Shown: positions 36,927-48,501, counted from the first letter of the stretch. The stretch is DNA of 64,000 nucleotides from Thiobacillus thioparus DSM 505 (GCF_000373385.1 NZ_KB891316.1:558001-622000); one strand, 5' to 3'. The notes: generated by a model from the sequence alone, not told the origin. Numbers and translations: made by a program.

Positions 36927-37270
36927 CGCCCCGCCTCACCTTCCGCCTCATCCTCGGCGACGACATCGCGCTCGGACCCGGCAAAGTCCAGTTGCTCGAA
37001 GCCATCCGCGAAACCGGTTCCATCGCCGCGGCCGGCCGTGCCATGGGGATGAGCTACAAACGCGCCTGGCATCTGGTCGACACCATGAACCGCTGTTTCG
37101 TTCATCCGCTCGTCGAAGCCAGCAAGGGCGGCGCGCACGGAGGAGGAGCGCAGCTCACGCCGCTGGCCGATGAAGTGATCGCCCTGTACCGCCATCTGGA
37201 AACCCGCGCCCGCAAGACCACCGAGGCGGACATGGCCAAACTCGCCCGGCATCTGCGGACGGACGGCTAA
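36923..37270 (+). CDS. ModE-like DNA-binding protein (HTH domain only)
   Basis: A 115-residue protein matching only the N-terminal winged helix of ModE (LGPGKVQLLEAIRETGSIAA and GRAMGMSYKRAWHLVDTMN, then the ggg-type wing SKGGAHGGGAQLTPLADEV). The molybdate-binding TOBE domains of full ModE are missing, so it may sense indirectly or through a partner. It overlaps the metR stop and precedes the mod operon, whose promoter carries a ModE-like palindrome. A repressor of modABC is the likely role. Confidence 0.85.
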   Translation: MTPRLTFRLILGDDIALGPGKVQLLEAIRETGSIAAAGRAMGMSYKRAWHLVDTMNRCFVHPLVEASKGGAHGGGAQLTPLADEVIALYRHLETRARKTTEADMAKLARHLRTDG

Positions 37271-37285
37271 GTCTGCAGCACGCCC

Positions 37286-37540
37286 ATGCTGACGCTCGAC
37301 AAGCTCAACATCTATCGACGCTTTGATGGCGACCTGGACGGCTGGGCACGAATCGCGAACGGCCACGACGCCACGGGCATCACGGACGCCGACTGGCTTC
37401 TGATCGAAGAATTGCGGCAGGGGCTTGACCTGATCGCTGCAGGCCAGGCGTCGCAGACGTTTACTGCCTTGCTCGAATCGCGCCTCCTCCACACTACCGC
37501 AGACGAAGCCACGCGACAGGCGTTGCGCGCGTTGCGCTAA
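37286..37540 (+). CDS. 84-residue hypothetical protein in the mod cluster
   Basis: A small soluble protein, MLTLDKLNIYRRFDGDLDGW at the start, then a mainly helical, acidic sequence with no Cys, signal or membrane segment. I do not recognise it. It lies 15 bp after the modE-like gene and 34 bp before the ModE-like operator, on the same strand. Codon use resembles its neighbours and the start has no strong ribosome-binding site. It could be a partner of the truncated ModE, which is a guess from position. Confidence 0.5.
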   Translation: MLTLDKLNIYRRFDGDLDGWARIANGHDATGITDADWLLIEELRQGLDLIAAGQASQTFTALLESRLLHTTADEATRQALRALR

Positions 37541-37574
37541 CCCGCCCGGAGATGCGTCGCTTGTTCTTTCCCCA

Positions 37575-37602
37575 TTCGATATGACATACTGGATATATCG
37601 AA
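37575..37602 (+). promoter_or_regulatory. ModE-like operator upstream of modA
   Basis: TTCGATAT (37575-37582) and ATATCGAA (37595-37602) are a perfect 8-bp inverted repeat with a 12-bp spacer, similar in layout to the AT-rich ModE palindrome. It lies 27 bp before the modA start, where a bound protein would block transcription. Confidence 0.65.
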
Positions 37603-37628
37603 ACGTGCATCTTGCCCAGGGGACCTTC

Positions 37629-38381
37629 ATGACACGCGTATTCAGGAAACTGGCATCCATCCTTGTGCTGTCCGCATCCGCCAGCCTGCCCGCTGCGGCA
37701 GACACGGCGCATATCGCCGTTGCCGCCAACTTCACCGCGCCGATGAAGGTGCTATCCGCGCGGTTCGAACAGGCGACCGGCCACACGCTCACCCTGTCGT
37801 CCGGTTCGACCGGCAAGTTCTACGCCCAAATCAAGAACGGTGCCCCGTTCGACGTATTGTTGGCCGCCGACGACGACACGCCGGCCCGGCTGCAGCGCGA
37901 AGGCGATGCCGTCGCCACCCGCAATTACGCCATCGGCAAGCTTGCCCTGTGGAGCGCCAACGCCAATCTGATCGACGGCACCGATGCCGTGCTGAAGCAG
38001 AACCGTTTCAGCAAGCTTGCCGTCGCCAACCCGAAGCTGGCGCCTTATGGCGCCGCCGCCCGGGAAGTCCTGGCCAAACTCGGGCTCCTCGATGCAGTCG
38101 CAAGCAAATTCGTGGTGGGCGAGAACATCGGCCAAACCTATCAGTTTGCCGCCAGCGGCAATGCCGACATCGGCTTCGTCGCCCTGTCCCAGATCATGCA
38201 GAATGGCAAGCTGACTCAGGGCTCGATGTGGCTCGTACCCAGTCAGCTGTATTCGCCGATCCGCCAGGATGCCGCCCTGCTGAAGCACGGCGCCGACAAT
38301 GCGGCTGCGCGCGCGCTGCTTGATTTCCTGGGAACGCCGGACGCGCAGGCTATCATCCGCAGCTATGGCTACGATCTGTAA
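37629..38381 (+). CDS. modA: Molybdate ABC transporter substrate-binding protein ModA
   Basis: A 250-residue periplasmic protein binding molybdate or tungstate. Signal peptide (ending LPAAA) precedes IAVAANFTAPMKVLSARFEQ, the oxyanion-contact segment SSGSTGKFYAQI, and PFDVLLAADDDTPARL. The late segment VVGENIGQTYQFAASGNADI is also typical. The ATG at 37629 follows AGGGGA; the ATG at 37581 lies inside the operator and is unlikely to be used. It is the first gene of modABC. Confidence 0.93.
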   Translation: MTRVFRKLASILVLSASASLPAAADTAHIAVAANFTAPMKVLSARFEQATGHTLTLSSGSTGKFYAQIKNGAPFDVLLAADDDTPARLQREGDAVATRNYAIGKLALWSANANLIDGTDAVLKQNRFSKLAVANPKLAPYGAAAREVLAKLGLLDAVASKFVVGENIGQTYQFAASGNADIGFVALSQIMQNGKLTQGSMWLVPSQLYSPIRQDAALLKHGADNAAARALLDFLGTPDAQAIIRSYGYDL

Positions 38382-38384
38382 CCC

Positions 38385-39068
38385 ATGTCCCTGACCGAGG
38401 CCGATACGTCGGCCATCCTGCTGACGCTGAAGCTGGCTGCGATCACGACCGCGCTGCTGATGCTGATCGCCACGCCGCTGGCCTGGTGGCTGACCCACAC
38501 GCACGCACGCCTGCGCGCGGCCGTAACCGCGCTGGTGTCGCTGCCGCTGGTATTGCCGCCGACCGTGCTGGGGTTTTATCTGCTGGTATTGCTGGGGCCG
38601 CAGGGTGCGGTCGGACACTGGATGCAGCAACTTGGTTTATCGACTCTGCCGTTCACGTTTGCCGGGCTGGTGGTCGGATCGGTGGTGTTTTCGCTGCCCT
38701 TCGCGGTACAGCCGATCGCCAATGCGTTTGCCGCCATCGGCACGCGCCCGCTCGAAGTGGCCGCTACCTTGCGCGCCTCGCCATGGGATCGTTTCGCCAG
38801 CGTCGCCATCCCGCTCGCCCGACCCGGCTTCACCACCGCCGCCGTGCTTGCATTCGCCCACACCGTAGGCGAGTTCGGCGTGGTACTGATGCTGGGCGGC
38901 AATATTCCGGGCCAGACGCGGGTCCTGTCGGTGGCGATCTACGATCATGTCGAGGCGCTCGAATACGCCGACGCGCACCTGCTGTCGGCCGGATTGGTCG
39001 CGTTTTCCTTCCTCGTGCTGCTGATGCTGGGCCGCTACAGCGGACATTGGCAGCGGACCCCGATATGA
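38385..39068 (+). CDS. modB: Molybdate ABC transporter permease ModB
   Basis: A 227-residue inner-membrane permease with about five helices. The EAA motif facing the ATPase is at [20 protein letters not shown]. ModB-typical segments include [16 protein letters not shown] and [20 protein letters not shown]. It follows modA by 3 bp and its stop overlaps the modC start (ATGA). Confidence 0.95.
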   Translation: MSLTEADTSAILLTLKLAAITTALLMLIATPLAWWLTHTHARLRAAVTALVSLPLVLPPTVLGFYLLVLLGPQGAVGHWMQQLGLSTLPFTFAGLVVGSVVFSLPFAVQPIANAFAAIGTRPLEVAATLRASPWDRFASVAIPLARPGFTTAAVLAFAHTVGEFGVVLMLGGNIPGQTRVLSVAIYDHVEALEYADAHLLSAGLVAFSFLVLLMLGRYSGHWQRTPI

Positions 39069-40129
39069 GCCGGATCGAAGGACGCTTCCGCGCCACGCTC
39101 GGCGAGTTTTCGCTCGATGCGGATTTCAGCGTGCCGTCGCGCGGCGTCACCGCCCTGTTCGGCCAGTCCGGTTCGGGCAAGACGACGCTGCTGCGGCTGA
39201 TCGCCGGGCTCGCGCGTGCGCCCGGACGCCTCGTCGTCGACGGCGAAGTCTGGCAGGACAAGTCGGTCTTCGTTCCCACTCATCGACGCGCGCTCGGTTA
39301 TGTCTTCCAGGAGGCCAGCCTGTTTCCGCACCTGTCGGTACGCGCCAACCTGGAATACGGCTGGAAGCGCGTGCCGCCCGCGGAACGCACCATCCAGTGG
39401 GATGAAGTGGTCGACTGGCTGGAACTGGCGCCGCTGATCGCGTTGCGGCCGCATCAACTGTCGGGCGGCCAGCGCCAGCGCGTGGCGATCGGCCGCGCAC
39501 TGCTGTCGTGCCCCCGACTGTTGCTGATGGACGAGCCGATGGCCGCGCTCGACACAGGCGCACGCGCCGACATCCTGCCGTACTTGGAACGGCTGCATCA
39601 CGCACTCGAACTGCCCCTGCTCTACGTCAGTCACGCGCTCGACGAAGTCGCGCGCCTGGCCGACCATCTGCTGCTAATCGAGGCCGGCCGCCTCGTCTAC
39701 CAGGGCTCCCTGACAGAAGGCCTGACCCGGCTCGATCTGCCCTTGGCGCACCGCGACATCGCCGCCACCATCATCGATGCCATCGTGATCGCACATGACC
39801 GGGCGCTCCAGCTCACCCACGTCACCCGCGGCCCTGTCGCGCTGGAATTGCCTGGCCTGCACGGTTCGCCCGGCGCGCCGCTCAGGGTGCGCGTCGCTGC
39901 ACGCGACGTCAGCCTGACACTGTCCATGCCGCAGCAGACCAGCATCCTGAACCTGCTGCCGGCCCGGGTCATCGAGCTGGCCGACGATGCGCCGGGGCAG
40001 GTATTGGTGCGGCTGGCGCTGGACGACACGGTGCTGCTCGCACGCATCACCCGGAAATCGGCACTGTTACTGGGGCTTCAGCCTGGCACACCAGTGGTGG
40101 CCCAGGTGAAAAGCGTGGCCGTGGCCTGA
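39065..40129 (+). CDS. modC: Molybdate ABC transporter ATPase ModC
   Basis: A 354-residue ATPase. Walker A is GQSGSGKTT (33-41), the ABC signature LSGGQRQR, Walker [13 protein letters not shown], and the switch His is in YVSHALDEV. The C-terminal third is a TOBE/Mop-like domain ([16 protein letters not shown]) that binds oxyanion and can regulate transport. It energises ModB. The operon ends here, 13 bp before the convergent DUF202 gene. Confidence 0.95.
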   Translation: MSRIEGRFRATLGEFSLDADFSVPSRGVTALFGQSGSGKTTLLRLIAGLARAPGRLVVDGEVWQDKSVFVPTHRRALGYVFQEASLFPHLSVRANLEYGWKRVPPAERTIQWDEVVDWLELAPLIALRPHQLSGGQRQRVAIGRALLSCPRLLLMDEPMAALDTGARADILPYLERLHHALELPLLYVSHALDEVARLADHLLLIEAGRLVYQGSLTEGLTRLDLPLAHRDIAATIIDAIVIAHDRALQLTHVTRGPVALELPGLHGSPGAPLRVRVAARDVSLTLSMPQQTSILNLLPARVIELADDAPGQVLVRLALDDTVLLARITRKSALLLGLQPGTPVVAQVKSVAVA

Positions 40130-40142
40130 GGAGCGGCAGAGC

Positions 40143-40505
40143 CTACAGTTCGGAAAATAGGTAAGCCAGCAGCGCGAAACCGAGCAGCACGACCGACAGG
40201 TTCATTGCAATCCCGCCCCAGGTGCAATAGCGCTCGGGAATTTCGATCGGCTTCAGGGTGCGCAGCACGCGCCTGAACTGCACGATGGAAAAACCGATCA
40301 CGACCAACGCCAAACAGATGAAGGCGATGCCGATCCAGAAGGACAGATCCCGTCCCGCATGACCGGTCTGGCGCAACACATGCAGAAACAGACCGAAGCG
40401 TTCGAGCACGAAGCCGAAGGCCATCAGGGTCAGGCCGGTGCGGTTCCACGCCATCAGCGTGCGTTCGGCGGCGAAAAAGACGCGCGGGTCGTTGAGATCG
40501 GACAT
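40143..40505 (-). CDS. DUF202-family membrane protein
   Basis: A 120-residue inner-membrane protein with three predicted helices and the DUF202 signature AAERTLMAWNRTGLTLMAFG plus FVLERFGLF. The function of this family is unknown. It lies 2 bp after the oxyR stop, so the two are probably cotranscribed, which could place it under peroxide control. No catalytic motif is visible. Confidence 0.85.
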   Translation of the reverse strand: MSDLNDPRVFFAAERTLMAWNRTGLTLMAFGFVLERFGLFLHVLRQTGHAGRDLSFWIGIAFICLALVVIGFSIVQFRRVLRTLKPIEIPERYCTWGGIAMNLSVVLLGFALLAYLFSEL

Positions 40506-40507
40506 GC

Positions 40508-41413
40508 TCAGACAGGCTCCACTTCAGTTGGTAAAGTCGCTTTCAGCGTCGCAGCGAGGCGTTCGAATGTCTCGGGAAACGGCGCGCGCTTGCGCCACAC
40601 CAGGCCGATGGTTCGGCCGGGCGCGGGTTTCTTGAACGGGCGTATTTCGACCGCCTTTTTATTGACACGTGGCGCAGCATCCACCGACAGCGCCGGCAGC
40701 AGCGTCAATCCCAGTCCCATGGCCACCATCTGGCGCAGGGTTTCCAGACTGGTCGCGCGCACTTCCTCGCGCCCGCGCGAGCCGGTGCCGCAGACATCAA
40801 GCGCCTGGTCGCGCAGGCAATGGCCCTCGTCGAGTAGCAGCAGCTTCTCCTTCATGATGTCCGACACCTTCAGTACATCCTGCTTGGCGAGCGCGTGCCC
40901 GGCAGGCAGCGCGGCGAAAAACGGTTCGTAAAACAGCGGCTCGACACGCAGGCCGTCGTCGGTCACAGGCAGCGCCAGCAGACCCGCATCCAGCCTGCCG
41001 TCAACCAGATGCTCCAGGATCTGCGGTGTCATCTCCTCGCGCAGCAAGAGGCGCAGCCCCGGATGCTTCTTGTGAACCAGGGTCAGCGCGTGCGGCAGGT
41101 AATACGGTCCCAGGGTGGGAATGACACCGAGATGAAGCGTGCGCGACATCGGATCCTGCGCGTGCTTGGCGAGTTCGCGGATACGTTCGGATTCTTCGAC
41201 GATATTGCGCGCAGCCGCAAGAATTTCCCGGCCGATAGGGGTGGGCGTGACGCGCTTCAAACTGCGGTCGAACAGTGTCACGCCGAGGAAATCCTCCAGC
41301 TTCTTGATCTGCGTTGACAACGTCGACTGGGTGATGAAGCAGGCTTCGGCGGCGCGGCCGAAGTGCCCGTGATCGGCAAGGGCCACCAGGTATTTCAGCT
41401 CTTGAAGGGTCAT
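40508..41413 (-). CDS. oxyR: Peroxide-responsive regulator OxyR
   Basis: A 301-residue LysR regulator. Winged helix at 1-62 (FGRAAEACFITQSTLSTQIK). The peroxide-sensing cysteines are C199 (EGHCLRDQAL) and C208 (DVCG), identical in position to E. coli OxyR, forming a disulfide when oxidised. The katG gene 2.3 kb away on the other strand is a classical target. Followed immediately by the DUF202 gene. OxyR in some bacteria represses as well as activates katG. Confidence 0.93.
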   Translation of the reverse strand: MTLQELKYLVALADHGHFGRAAEACFITQSTLSTQIKKLEDFLGVTLFDRSLKRVTPTPIGREILAAARNIVEESERIRELAKHAQDPMSRTLHLGVIPTLGPYYLPHALTLVHKKHPGLRLLLREEMTPQILEHLVDGRLDAGLLALPVTDDGLRVEPLFYEPFFAALPAGHALAKQDVLKVSDIMKEKLLLLDEGHCLRDQALDVCGTGSRGREEVRATSLETLRQMVAMGLGLTLLPALSVDAAPRVNKKAVEIRPFKKPAPGRTIGLVWRKRAPFPETFERLAATLKATLPTEVEPV

Positions 41414-41549
41414 GGAGGTTTTGTTTTTCCGTCGGCTGTCCCGAAAGCCGTATTAGACAACGGAAGCGGCCACGCATGAAGCCGGCAAATCCCATTGTGC
41501 CTTGCCCGAGAAAATGCCTATCCCCAATGCGCCATCCAGCGGCGACCGT

Positions 41550-43274
41550 TCAGCGCATTTTCTCGCGTAAGGTTTCCTCTTCGATCAAGCGGCGGTTAGG
41601 TCCGAGCAGGTCGCGCAGCGACAAGGTACCGATGAGATGCATGCTGACCAGATCCTTCACCACAGGCAGACATCCCATTTCAAGCTGGGCCATGCGCCCT
41701 GCGGCTGTGCGCGCGGTTGCCCCCGGCAGAAGCACATGTTCGGGCTGCAACGGAATGAGCACATCCATGCAGCGGGCCGATGAGCATGCATGTTTGCGCA
41801 GCGTCGGATAATCGAGTATCCCCAGTACACGTCCTTCGCCGATCACGGGATAGGTCCGATGCGGGTCATGATCGTCGCAATAACGCGCCAAGGCATCCGC
41901 CACTTTCAAGGCACCGTCGAGCGCTATGACGTCGGGGTTCATCAGATCGCTCACGTGCTGACGTTCCAGCGGATCGACACCATATTCGCGGAAGATGTGC
42001 AGGCCCCGACGCGCGATCTTCTCGGTCATGATGGAGCGTTTCATCGTCAGCGTGGTTAGGCCATAGGCCACGGCAGTCGTCAGCATCAAGGGCAGCAATG
42101 CCTCGCTGTCATGCGTCAGACCGAAGGCGAAAACAATCGCGGTGAGCGGCGCACCAAGCGTGCTGCCCAGCACACCCGCCATGCACACGAGCGCCCACAG
42201 GCTGGGAGAACCACCCGGCAGGTAAGGGGCCAGCAGGGTGCCCAGGCCGGCCCCCAGCATCAGCAACGGCGCGAGCACGCCTCCCGAAGTGCCCGAACCG
42301 AGCGCAACGACCCAGATGATCGCCTTCACCGTCAGCAGCGCGATCGCGGCAGCGACAAGCAGATGGCCATTGAGCAGGTCGCCTATGACGTCGTAGCCCA
42401 TGCCCAATGCGCGAGGTTCGAGATAGCCCCCGATCCCTACAATCAGGCCTCCGATAGCCGGCCACCACATCCAGTGCAGCGGAAGCTTGTGGAAACCGTC
42501 CTCGATCCTGTAGAGCGCCAACGTCAACAGCGCAGCCAATACGCCGCACAATAAACCCGCGGCAACGCATGAGGCAAACGCAATCGTGGAAACCGGGTCG
42601 GTATGCAAAGGGAAGAGCGGACCGGGCGCAAACACGAGGTTACGCAGAAAGCCGGCGACGGCACAGGCAAGCGCAACCGGCAACAAGCTGCGCGGGCGCA
42701 GCTCGAACAGCAACAACTCGACAGCCAGGAGCAGCGCCGCGACAGGCGTGGCGAAGATTGCCGTCATTCCGGCACATGCGCCTGCGACCAGCAAGGTTTT
42801 ACGCTCGGCGGCGGTAAGATGCAGATACTGCGCAACCAGCGAACCCAACGATCCACCTGTCATGATGATGGGCCCTTCGGCGCCAAACGGGCCACCGCTG
42901 CCGATGACGATGCCCGACGAAAGCGGTTTGAGTACCGCCACTCTCGCCGACATCTGGCTCTTGCCGAACAGGATGGTCTCCATGGCTTCGGGAATGCCAT
43001 GACCCCGGATCTTTTCGCTGCCGTAACGCGCCATGAATCCCACTAGCAGCCCCCCTATCGCCGGCACCAGGATGACGCCCACTCCCAGCGCATGCTGCGC
43101 CGGCGAGATGTCGGCCCACGATAGGCGCTGGTAAAAAAACAGATTGGTAAAGAAGTGGATCAGCGCGAGCAGTGCAGCGGCCGCAAACGTACTGGCAACG
43201 CCTATCAACAAGGCAACGCCGGACACCATCACGAGCCGGCGGTCGACCGAATAATCCCGCTTGGCGTGCATCAC
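41550..43274 (-). CDS. ClC-family chloride channel/antiporter with CBS domains
   Basis: A 574-residue inner-membrane protein. The selectivity motifs are GSGGPFGAEGPI (with the gating-type Glu) and GSGTSGGVLAPLL, in about 10-12 helices (1-430). A CBS pair (about 450-570) follows (MNPDVIALDGALKVADALA; ATARTAAGRMAQLEMGCLPV), which in other ClCs binds adenine nucleotides. Whether it is a channel or a Cl-/H+ exchanger cannot be told here. It is divergent from katG. Confidence 0.9.
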   Translation of the reverse strand: MMHAKRDYSVDRRLVMVSGVALLIGVASTFAAAALLALIHFFTNLFFYQRLSWADISPAQHALGVGVILVPAIGGLLVGFMARYGSEKIRGHGIPEAMETILFGKSQMSARVAVLKPLSSGIVIGSGGPFGAEGPIIMTGGSLGSLVAQYLHLTAAERKTLLVAGACAGMTAIFATPVAALLLAVELLLFELRPRSLLPVALACAVAGFLRNLVFAPGPLFPLHTDPVSTIAFASCVAAGLLCGVLAALLTLALYRIEDGFHKLPLHWMWWPAIGGLIVGIGGYLEPRALGMGYDVIGDLLNGHLLVAAAIALLTVKAIIWVVALGSGTSGGVLAPLLMLGAGLGTLLAPYLPGGSPSLWALVCMAGVLGSTLGAPLTAIVFAFGLTHDSEALLPLMLTTAVAYGLTTLTMKRSIMTEKIARRGLHIFREYGVDPLERQHVSDLMNPDVIALDGALKVADALARYCDDHDPHRTYPVIGEGRVLGILDYPTLRKHACSSARCMDVLIPLQPEHVLLPGATARTAAGRMAQLEMGCLPVVKDLVSMHLIGTLSLRDLLGPNRRLIEEETLREKMR

Positions 43275-45884
<2,610 letters not shown>

Positions 45885-45886
<2 letters not shown>

Positions 45887-46040
45887 TCTACTGGAAGAAC
45901 GCGGTTGCCTGTATTTCGATGAAGCGTGCTTCCAGATCGGCACCGTCATCCCCGTATCGGGCAAGGCCAGCGATGGTGCCACGTTGCGCGATGCCGCGGC
46001 GGACATCGGGACGCTGCGCGGCCGCATCGAATACATGTAG
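45885..46040 (+). pseudogene. Remnant of an unidentified gene's C-terminus
   Basis: An open frame directly overlapping the katG stop reads protein-like sequence without a start codon: DLLEERGCLYFDEACFQIGT, then VIPVSGKASDGATLRDAAAD and a TAG stop at 46038. The composition (IGTVIPVSGKASDGATLRDA) looks like real protein, but I cannot name the family. A GGAGG site follows at 46046 for the next small frame. It may be the tail of a gene lost by deletion when katG came to lie here. Confidence 0.35.
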
Positions 46041-46059
46041 ACAGATGGAGGACACAACC

Positions 46060-46149
46060 ATGCTGAAGAACTGGCAAAACGACCTACTACTCACGGCATT
46101 GGCCATGCTGGGCGTCGGCATCAAGGGCGTCGGCCTGGAGATGACATGA
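46060..46149 (+). CDS. Possible 29-residue hydrophobic peptide
   Basis: ATG at 46060 follows GGAGG by 8 bases, unusually good for so short a frame. The product MLKNWQNDLLLTALAMLGVG continues to a TGA at 46147; the middle could span a membrane once. It overlaps the next small frame. It may be a genuine micro-protein or the start of a decayed membrane protein gene. Confidence 0.3.
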   Translation: MLKNWQNDLLLTALAMLGVGIKGVGLEMT

Positions 46150-46313
46150 CTGAAGCGCTGAGCCTGCCGAGCTATCGCTATCACCTGCACGACCTGGATC
46201 ATCTGCACCTCGTGGTGGCGGAGGATGCCGATCGACGATCCGAAACGGGACGACCCCATCGTTTCTGGCGAATCGCCCGTTCGAGGACCGGGTCTGCCGT
46301 TGCCAACCATTGA
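46146..46313 (+). CDS. Possible 55-residue His-rich hypothetical protein
   Basis: A frame starting four bases before the end of the previous one. Its first part, SLPSYRYHLHDLDHLHLVV, is His- and Leu-rich and could be real; the rest is Arg-rich and looks like read-through of a broken frame. I do not recognise it. Treat as doubtful; it sits in a stretch that otherwise holds gene remnants. Confidence 0.2.
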   Translation: MTEALSLPSYRYHLHDLDHLHLVVAEDADRRSETGRPHRFWRIARSRTGSAVANH

Positions 46314-46502
46314 TATTGCCTATCAGAACTTTAGATTTTTTGTGTTTCCAAAATGGAATGGGATGCTGTCAAATGAATCCACGATCAACATCGTCGAGAC
46401 AAACCAAGCAATCACGAGCATGGCTTCTATGCTGACACATCAGGGGTAGCGATCATGGCATTAAGTTCGTACGGCATTTATGGGAACTGGCGGTAGTGGC
46501 CT

Positions 46503-46618
46503 CTGGCTGTGCTGGCCAGCATCTGGCGCGTGGCCACGGGCGAGGCCGATGCCGCGTACGGCTAGGCCTGATGGCAGGATTCGCGGTGATGAAGATGCTG
46601 GATACCGCACTGGGATAA
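46503..46618 (+). pseudogene. Frameshifted remnant of a ZIP-type metal transporter C-terminus
   Basis: Frame one reads LAVLASIWRVATGEADAAYG then TAG at 46563. The overlapping frame from 46562 continues LGLMAGFAVMKMLDTALG to TAA at 46616. A single-base deletion would join them. The last stretch closely resembles the final helix of ZIP zinc/iron permeases (…GF-x-x-M-x-LD-x-x-LG). Upstream, a stop at 46494 and AT-rich sequence show the rest is gone. Family call is from memory of that terminal motif only. Confidence 0.4.
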
Positions 46619-46647
46619 TTTTTCAATCCATTTTCAAGGAGGCGACC

Positions 46648-47211
46648 ATGGCAAAAGCCAAAGCTGCATCGACAACCAAACACCCCTTCCTCACCGACAT
46701 CAAGACCTTGCGCGCCCGCGCCCGCAGGCACATCGAGAACGGCGCCGTCACCGACGGCTACCGGGCCGATCGCGCCACGGTCATCAAGCTGCTGAACGAG
46801 GCACTGGCCACCGAACTGGTGTGCATCCTGCGCTACAAGCGGCATTTCTTCATGGCCAGCGGCATCAATGCCGACGCGGTGGCACAGGAATTCCTGCAGC
46901 ATGCCACCGAAGAACAGGGCCATGCCGACCTGATCGCCGCACGCATCGTGCAATTGAAAGGCGAGCCCAACTTCAATCCCGACGGTCTGGCGATGCGCTC
47001 GCATGCCGAATACGTCGAGGGCGACTCGCTCGTCGACATGATCAAGGAAGACCTGGTGGCCGAGCGCATCGCGATCGAAAGCTACGGCGAGATGATCCGC
47101 TACCTGGGCGACAAGGATGTCACCACGCGCCGCATGCTGGAAGACATCCTGGCGATGGAGGAGGAACACGCCGACGATCTATCGAGCCTGCTGGAAGATC
47201 TCGGCCGCTAG
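46648..47211 (+). CDS. Ferritin-like (bacterioferritin-type) protein
   Basis: A 187-residue four-helix protein. Diiron-type ligands appear in NEALATELVCILRYKRHFF, then EEQGHADLIAARI, EDLVAERIAIESYGEMI and MEEEHADDLSSLL. This spacing fits bacterioferritin/Dps-like ferritins that oxidise or store iron, or use peroxide. I chose the ATG at 46648, 6 bases after AAGGAGG. It follows the remnants after katG. Whether it makes a storage shell cannot be told. Confidence 0.8.
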   Translation: MAKAKAASTTKHPFLTDIKTLRARARRHIENGAVTDGYRADRATVIKLLNEALATELVCILRYKRHFFMASGINADAVAQEFLQHATEEQGHADLIAARIVQLKGEPNFNPDGLAMRSHAEYVEGDSLVDMIKEDLVAERIAIESYGEMIRYLGDKDVTTRRMLEDILAMEEEHADDLSSLLEDLGR

Positions 47212-47231
47212 ATACGCGGTCAGGCCCTGCG

Positions 47232-48032
47232 CTACCTCGCCGCTTCGGCAACCGGCTCAGGCGTCAGCCCTGCCGTTTCGGCAGTATGCTGGTGATGTCC
47301 CAGTGCCAGTGCATAAATTTTCTGCAGATCCTCTTCACTGACGTCGATGAAGGTATCGATCTGGCTCAATGCGTAAACCAGGTCGCTGTGCGGGATCATG
47401 CATTTTTCGTCTGTGTCGGCAGCGTCCGCCGTAGGCTCGGATACCACCGCCATACGCCACCACGCCTGCGGATAACGCCGCCAGGAAAACGGAAAATTGT
47501 AGGCCACTGCCACCAGCAGGATGATCACGGTATTCACCATGATGGGCATCACGACGAATCCGTAGCCCAGCGCATGAACCGTTTCGCCCCCCACTACGGC
47601 TGTGAGCGCGGTGGCACCGCCGGGCGGATGGAGACAACGCAGGGGGTACATCAAGGCAATGGACAGGGCGACAGCCATCGATGCGGCCAGCATCGGTTCG
47701 TGGCCCAGCCACTGCTGACTGGCGACGCCGGCCAGTGCCGACACCAGATGGCCGCCAAACACCGACCAAGGCTGCGACATCCCGCCATGCGGGGCGGCGA
47801 ACAGCAGTACGGCAGAGGATCCCATCGAGCTTGCGACCAAAACGGCAACGTGGCTGCCCACCAGAAGACTGCTGACCCACCATACCAAAAGAATACCGAA
47901 CAGTCCGCCGACACCCGATATCCAATGCTCGCGCTCCGAAACCGTATAACCGATCTTCAGCGCATCCCAGCCCCGCTTGAGGCCAGCCCATTTTCGCGCG
48001 ACACGCTCCGAAAACGTCGAGGCAGTTTCCAT
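47232..48032 (-). CDS. HPP-family integral membrane protein
   Basis: A 266-residue protein with about four to five helices and the family signature LRCLHPPGGATALTAV. HPP proteins have been linked to nitrite transport in cyanobacteria and chloroplasts; here the substrate is unknown. A soluble C-terminal part (about 195-266) carries an acidic helix (SEEDLQKIYALALGHHQH). I chose the ATG at 48032, 9 bases after GGGAGA. It starts 17 bp after the DsrC-like stop and is probably cotranscribed with it. Confidence 0.78.
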   Translation of the reverse strand: METASTFSERVARKWAGLKRGWDALKIGYTVSEREHWISGVGGLFGILLVWWVSSLLVGSHVAVLVASSMGSSAVLLFAAPHGGMSQPWSVFGGHLVSALAGVASQQWLGHEPMLAASMAVALSIALMYPLRCLHPPGGATALTAVVGGETVHALGYGFVVMPIMVNTVIILLVAVAYNFPFSWRRYPQAWWRMAVVSEPTADAADTDEKCMIPHSDLVYALSQIDTFIDVSEEDLQKIYALALGHHQHTAETAGLTPEPVAEAAR

Positions 48033-48049
48033 TGTTCTTGGTCTCCCGC

Positions 48050-48397
48050 TCACACGTCGAGCATCAGTTTCAACGGCTTGCGCATGCCTGCGATGCGGCA
48101 TGCCTGCTGGCCATAGCCATGCGGAAACAGGTCGTACATGGCCTGCTTGGCGGCACGCTTATCCCTTCCTCCTTCGGCCAGGTGCTGGATTACCCGGCGC
48201 GCTTCAGGCACGCTTTCGGTGTCGCCGTACCATGCACGGATGAAATCGATCACCTGCCAATGGGCGGGCGTCAGCACCAAGCCGTCTTCGGCCGCCAACA
48301 ATTGAGCAACGGCCCGGCTCCAGTTGGCGGGATCGAGCAAATAGCCCTCGTTGTCGCGCTCGGGTATCAGACTGGCCAGTTCGGCTCGACGGTTCAT
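48050..48397 (-). CDS. DsrC/TusE-family sulfur-relay-like protein with one conserved Cys
   Basis: A 115-residue protein of the DsrC/TusE fold (GYLLDPANWSRAVAQLLAAE; LTPAHWQVIDFIRAWY; MYDLFPHGYGQQACRIAGM). C100 corresponds to the internal Cys of DsrC. The penultimate Cys on the flexible arm (…PTGCV) is missing; the tail reads KPLKLMLDV. It can therefore not form the trisulfide bridge of DsrC nor act as a TusE-type carrier through the C-terminal Cys. A regulatory or persulfide-binding role is more likely. Divergent from a LysR gene. Confidence 0.82.
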   Translation of the reverse strand: MNRRAELASLIPERDNEGYLLDPANWSRAVAQLLAAEDGLVLTPAHWQVIDFIRAWYGDTESVPEARRVIQHLAEGGRDKRAAKQAMYDLFPHGYGQQACRIAGMRKPLKLMLDV

Positions 48398-48425
48398 GGC
48401 AGGCTCCTGTTCTTGAGACGAGCCC

Positions 48426-48468
48426 AGTTTAGAGAACTCTTATATATCCATCCAACGATAAATTTTGG
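48426..48468 (-). promoter_or_regulatory. Promoter of the DsrC-like gene with shared regulatory element
   Basis: On the minus strand CCAA-N9-TTGG (48452-48468), TTGGAT minus-35 (48450-48455), GGATGGATATAT (48442-48453), an 18-bp spacer and TAAACT minus-10 (48426-48431). Order and spacing copy the rubrerythrin promoter at 26221-26262. A start near 48419 gives a leader of about 22 bases. Confidence 0.6.
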
Positions 48469-48475
48469 TGTTTAA

Positions 48476-48492
48476 TATCGGCAAAACCGATA
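48476..48492 (+). promoter_or_regulatory. Perfect inverted repeat before the LysR gene
   Basis: TATCGG-CAAAA-CCGATA, a perfect 6-bp repeat 10 bp before the LysR start. Its place suggests self-repression by the LysR protein; no ribosome-binding site is visible between it and the ATG. Confidence 0.5.
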
Positions 48493-48501
48493 CTTGGAAA
48501 T

